NCBI RefSeq assembly: GCF_001279525.1
Contig: NZ_LGDY01000152.1
Coordinates: 1-15,220, forward strand
Source of the DNA: Nocardia sp. NRRL S-836
GTDB taxonomy: Bacteria > Actinomycetota > Actinomycetes > Mycobacteriales > Pseudonocardiaceae
Direction: 5' to 3'
DNA length: 15,220 bases
In this document: piece by piece, positions 13,138 through 15,220 of the stretch
Position numbering within the stretch: the first letter of the stretch is position 1
Layout: each line of letters starts with the position of its first letter
Notes under the pieces: model-generated
Seen by the model: only the letters and a program-made list of their open reading frames with translations
Database searches by the model: none
What the model was told of the DNA's origin: nothing
Made by a program: the position numbers and the translations under genes

Positions 13138-15220
13138 GTGTCGCGCCGTGGCTGGGTTGTGTGGATCGTGGCAGGTGTCGTGGTGGCCACCGGCGGTGGC
13201 GCTCTGGCGTGGGCGGATCTTGAGGCTGCGGACAAGATTGCCAGCGTGGTCGGGGGCGTCTGCGGCGCGTTGGGTCTGGCTCTGTCGGCCTATGGCCTGC
13301 TCAAGGCCCGGCAGCCTCGTCCTGAACCCCTTGCCGCGGCACCGGTCGACCCGGTGGGCGTTGGGCGGGTGGGGAATGCGATCAGTGGGTCGACGGTGAG
13401 CGGGACCGCGGTGCAGGCGGGGTCGGTGGAGGGGCCGGTGGTGATCGGCGAGCGCAATATCATCGGTTCTCAGGTGGTGGTGCCGCCGGTCGTGGTGCCG
13501 GAGATGGAAGTGGTGGCCGCGGTGGCGGGGCTGGGCCGGGTTCCGGCCGGGCAGCGTGTGTTTGTCGGGCGGTCGGAGGAGTTGCGGCGGCTGGACGCGG
13601 CAGTGAGCCGTACTGGCCGGGCGGTGGTGGTTGCGGTGCACGGCCTGGGCGGGATCGGCAAGAGCACGCTCGTGGCGCGGTTCGCCGAAGTGCACGAGGC
13701 GCGTTTTTCGTTGGTCTGGTGGATGATCGCGGATTCGCCGGCCGCGATCGAGGCGGGTTTGGCCGAGCTGGCGGCGGAGCTGGTGCCGCAGGCCGTGCAA
13801 TTGCCGTCGGAGCAGCGCGCCGAGCTGGGGGCGCGGTGGCTGGCGACGCACACCGGCTGGCTTCTGGTGCTGGACAACCTGACCGCTCCAACAGGCGCGG
13901 CGGCGTTGCTGGCGCGTGTGCGTACGGGCACGGTCGTGATCACCAGTCGCCACAGCGTGGGATGGCACGCGCTGGCGGAGCCGGTGGCGCTGGATGTGCT
14001 GAGCCCCGGCGAGGCCGTCGACTTGATGACCCGGATCGTGCACGCGGTCCAGCCCGGCGCGGATCTCACCGGTGTGGATCGGGTGTGTGCCGAGTTGGGG
14101 TGGTTGCCGCTCGCGGTCGAGCAGGCGGCCTCGTACCTCGCCCAGACCCGTATCAGCCCGGAGACTTATCTCGAGCTGCTGGCGGGTTCGCCCGCGCGGA
14201 TGTTCGTCGCGGCCGGCGAAAGCAGCGACACCCAGCGCAGCATGGCTCGCGTCTGGCACGTCACGCTCGCGCACCTCGCCGACACCCCCGCCACGGTCCG
14301 GTTGCTGCGTCAGCTGGCGTGGTACGCCCCAGACGGGATCCCGAGGAGCCTGCTGGCCGACGGGATTGTGGAACCGGAGTTGTCCGAGGCACTGGGCCGC
14401 TTGACCGCCTACAGCATGATCACCTTGACCACGGACACCGTGACCGTGCATCGCCTGGTCCAAGCCATCACCCGCACACCCGACCCGACCGACCCCTATC
14501 GCCAACCAGGCGACATCGCCGCCGCCCGCGACACCGCCACCACCGCCCTCGCCACCACTGTGGACGGCCTCAACCCCGACAGTCCCGCGGACTGGCGGGT
14601 CTACCGGCAGGTGCTACCCCACGCACGTGCCCTGCTCGACCACACCACCCCCGACACCGACTCCCCGGCGACCGGCCTGGTGCTCAACGCACTCGGCCGC
14701 TACCTGGAGGGGCAGGGCGAGGTCGGCACTGCCATCGCCTATCACATCCGCGCCACCACCGCCCGAGAACGCCTCCATGGCCCAAACCACCCCGGCACGC
14801 TGGCCTCGCGAAACGACCTGGCTGGCGCCTACCGGTCGGCGGGTGATCTGGGCCGGGCGATCCCGCTGCACGAGGCGGTCCTCGCCGACTATGGGCGGGT
14901 GCTGGGCGCCGACCACCCGGACACGCTGGCGTCGCGGAACAACCTGGCCTACGCCTACCGGTCGGCGGGTGATCTGGGCCGGGCGATCCCGCTGTACGAG
15001 GCGACCCTCGCCGACTATGGGCGGGTGCTGGGCCCCGACCACCCGAACACGTTGACGTCGCGGAACAACCTGGCCTACGCCTACGAGTCGGCGGGTGATC
15101 TGGACCGGGCGATCCCGCTGTACGAGGCGACCCTCACCGACTACGAGCGGGTGCTGGGCCCTGATCACCCGAACACGCTGAGCTCGCGGAACAACCTGGC
15201 CAACGCCTACCAGGCGGCGG
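13138..15220 (+). CDS. membrane-anchored NB-ARC/TPR STAND protein, 3' end outside window
   Basis: The open frame runs off the right edge (694 codons seen). The start is taken as GTG 13138, two codons after another GTG (13132); the RBS is weak, so the choice is uncertain. Two hydrophobic segments, about residues 6-22 and 30-50 (VVWIVAGVVVATGG; GVCGALGLALSAYGLL), suggest a membrane anchor. A Gly/Val-rich beta-like region (GNAISGSTVSGTAVQAGSVE) leads to the NTPase: FVGRSEELRRL, P-loop GLGGIGKST (169-177) and Walker B LLVLDN (242-247). GWLPLAVEQAASYL is the NB-ARC GxPLA motif. The MHD equivalent is VHRLV, with His kept. From about residue 535 come kinesin-light-chain-type TPRs of 42 residues (HPxTLxSRNNLA...GDLGRAIPLYEATL). 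By family, such proteins are ligand-sensing switches; here no effector is visible in the seen part. Confidence 0.9.
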   Translation, partial: MSRRGWVVWIVAGVVVATGGGALAWADLEAADKIASVVGGVCGALGLALSAYGLLKARQPRPEPLAAAPVDPVGVGRVGNAISGSTVSGTAVQAGSVEGPVVIGERNIIGSQVVVPPVVVPEMEVVAAVAGLGRVPAGQRVFVGRSEELRRLDAAVSRTGRAVVVAVHGLGGIGKSTLVARFAEVHEARFSLVWWMIADSPAAIEAGLAELAAELVPQAVQLPSEQRAELGARWLATHTGWLLVLDNLTAPTGAAALLARVRTGTVVITSRHSVGWHALAEPVALDVLSPGEAVDLMTRIVHAVQPGADLTGVDRVCAELGWLPLAVEQAASYLAQTRISPETYLELLAGSPARMFVAAGESSDTQRSMARVWHVTLAHLADTPATVRLLRQLAWYAPDGIPRSLLADGIVEPELSEALGRLTAYSMITLTTDTVTVHRLVQAITRTPDPTDPYRQPGDIAAARDTATTALATTVDGLNPDSPADWRVYRQVLPHARALLDHTTPDTDSPATGLVLNALGRYLEGQGEVGTAIAYHIRATTARERLHGPNHPGTLASRNDLAGAYRSAGDLGRAIPLHEAVLADYGRVLGADHPDTLASRNNLAYAYRSAGDLGRAIPLYEATLADYGRVLGPDHPNTLTSRNNLAYAYESAGDLDRAIPLYEATLTDYERVLGPDHPNTLSSRNNLANAYQAA
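14827..15220 (+). repeat. 126-bp tandem repeats encoding TPR units
   Basis: The GCCTACCGGTCGGCGGGTGA motif begins at 14827 and recurs at 14953. Diverged copies follow at 15079 (GCCTACGAG) and 15205 (GCCTACCAG), so the spacing is exactly 126 bp (42 codons). The copies at 14827 and 14953 are nearly identical over most of the unit. The array continues beyond the window. High identity implies recent duplication or conversion. Confidence 0.88.

Noticed and set aside
13105..14505. 466-residue minus-strand ORF
   Set aside because: It is antisense to the NB-ARC module, which has clear Walker motifs on the plus strand.

Overview
The window is high-GC DNA with GTG starts, weak Shine-Dalgarno sites and multidomain STAND (NLR-like) ATPases. 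This points to a multicellular actinomycete, most likely Pseudonocardiales or Streptomycetales; the exact genus cannot be read from the sequence. It looks like an accessory island of conflict or signalling genes lying among decayed relics.

Layout. 1-1412 is a mosaic: an unrecognised minus-strand fragment, a HEPN-like gene (405-887), a strong hairpin, and the C-terminal scrap of an error-prone DNA polymerase DnaE2. 1413-3010 holds little intact coding: a fragment of an actinobacterial NACHT N-terminal helical domain (1829-1990), a small very basic protein on the minus strand (2220-2435), an inverted-repeat-rich spacer, and a fragment of an AfsR-type NB-ARC regulator (2795-2930).

3014-10210 is the core. 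Two divergent units share a 92-nt intergenic region carrying two perfect inverted repeats. Leftward is a caspase-like/STAND ATPase that lacks a sensor domain and has a -1 frame break near its 5' end. Rightward are an LCAT-type alpha/beta hydrolase with a complete Ser-Asp-His triad and, overlapping it by 4 nt (GTGA), a 1387-residue caspase-like/STAND/WD40 protein. Its WD40 part has 13 in-register 46-residue repeats plus a degenerate 14th, equivalent to two seven-bladed propellers, with near-identical DNA repeats. I infer that the WD40 array senses a trigger, the STAND module switches, the caspase-like domain cuts a target, and the coupled lipase/acyltransferase is either that target or a second effector.

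10211-13000 is mostly decayed minus-strand material: a frameshifted unknown gene, a one-TM small protein, an Ala-rich protein with a strong RBS, and a VMAP-like C-terminal fragment abutting a MoxR AAA+ fragment without its Walker A motif. These last two look like the scar of a vWA-MoxR-type conflict system. 13138 to the end is the 5' part of an NB-ARC/TPR STAND protein with an N-terminal membrane anchor and near-identical 42-residue TPR units; it runs off the window.

In all, three substantial STAND genes plus three relics of STAND/AAA systems lie within 15 kb, which suggests a turnover hotspot for NLR-like immunity or signalling genes.
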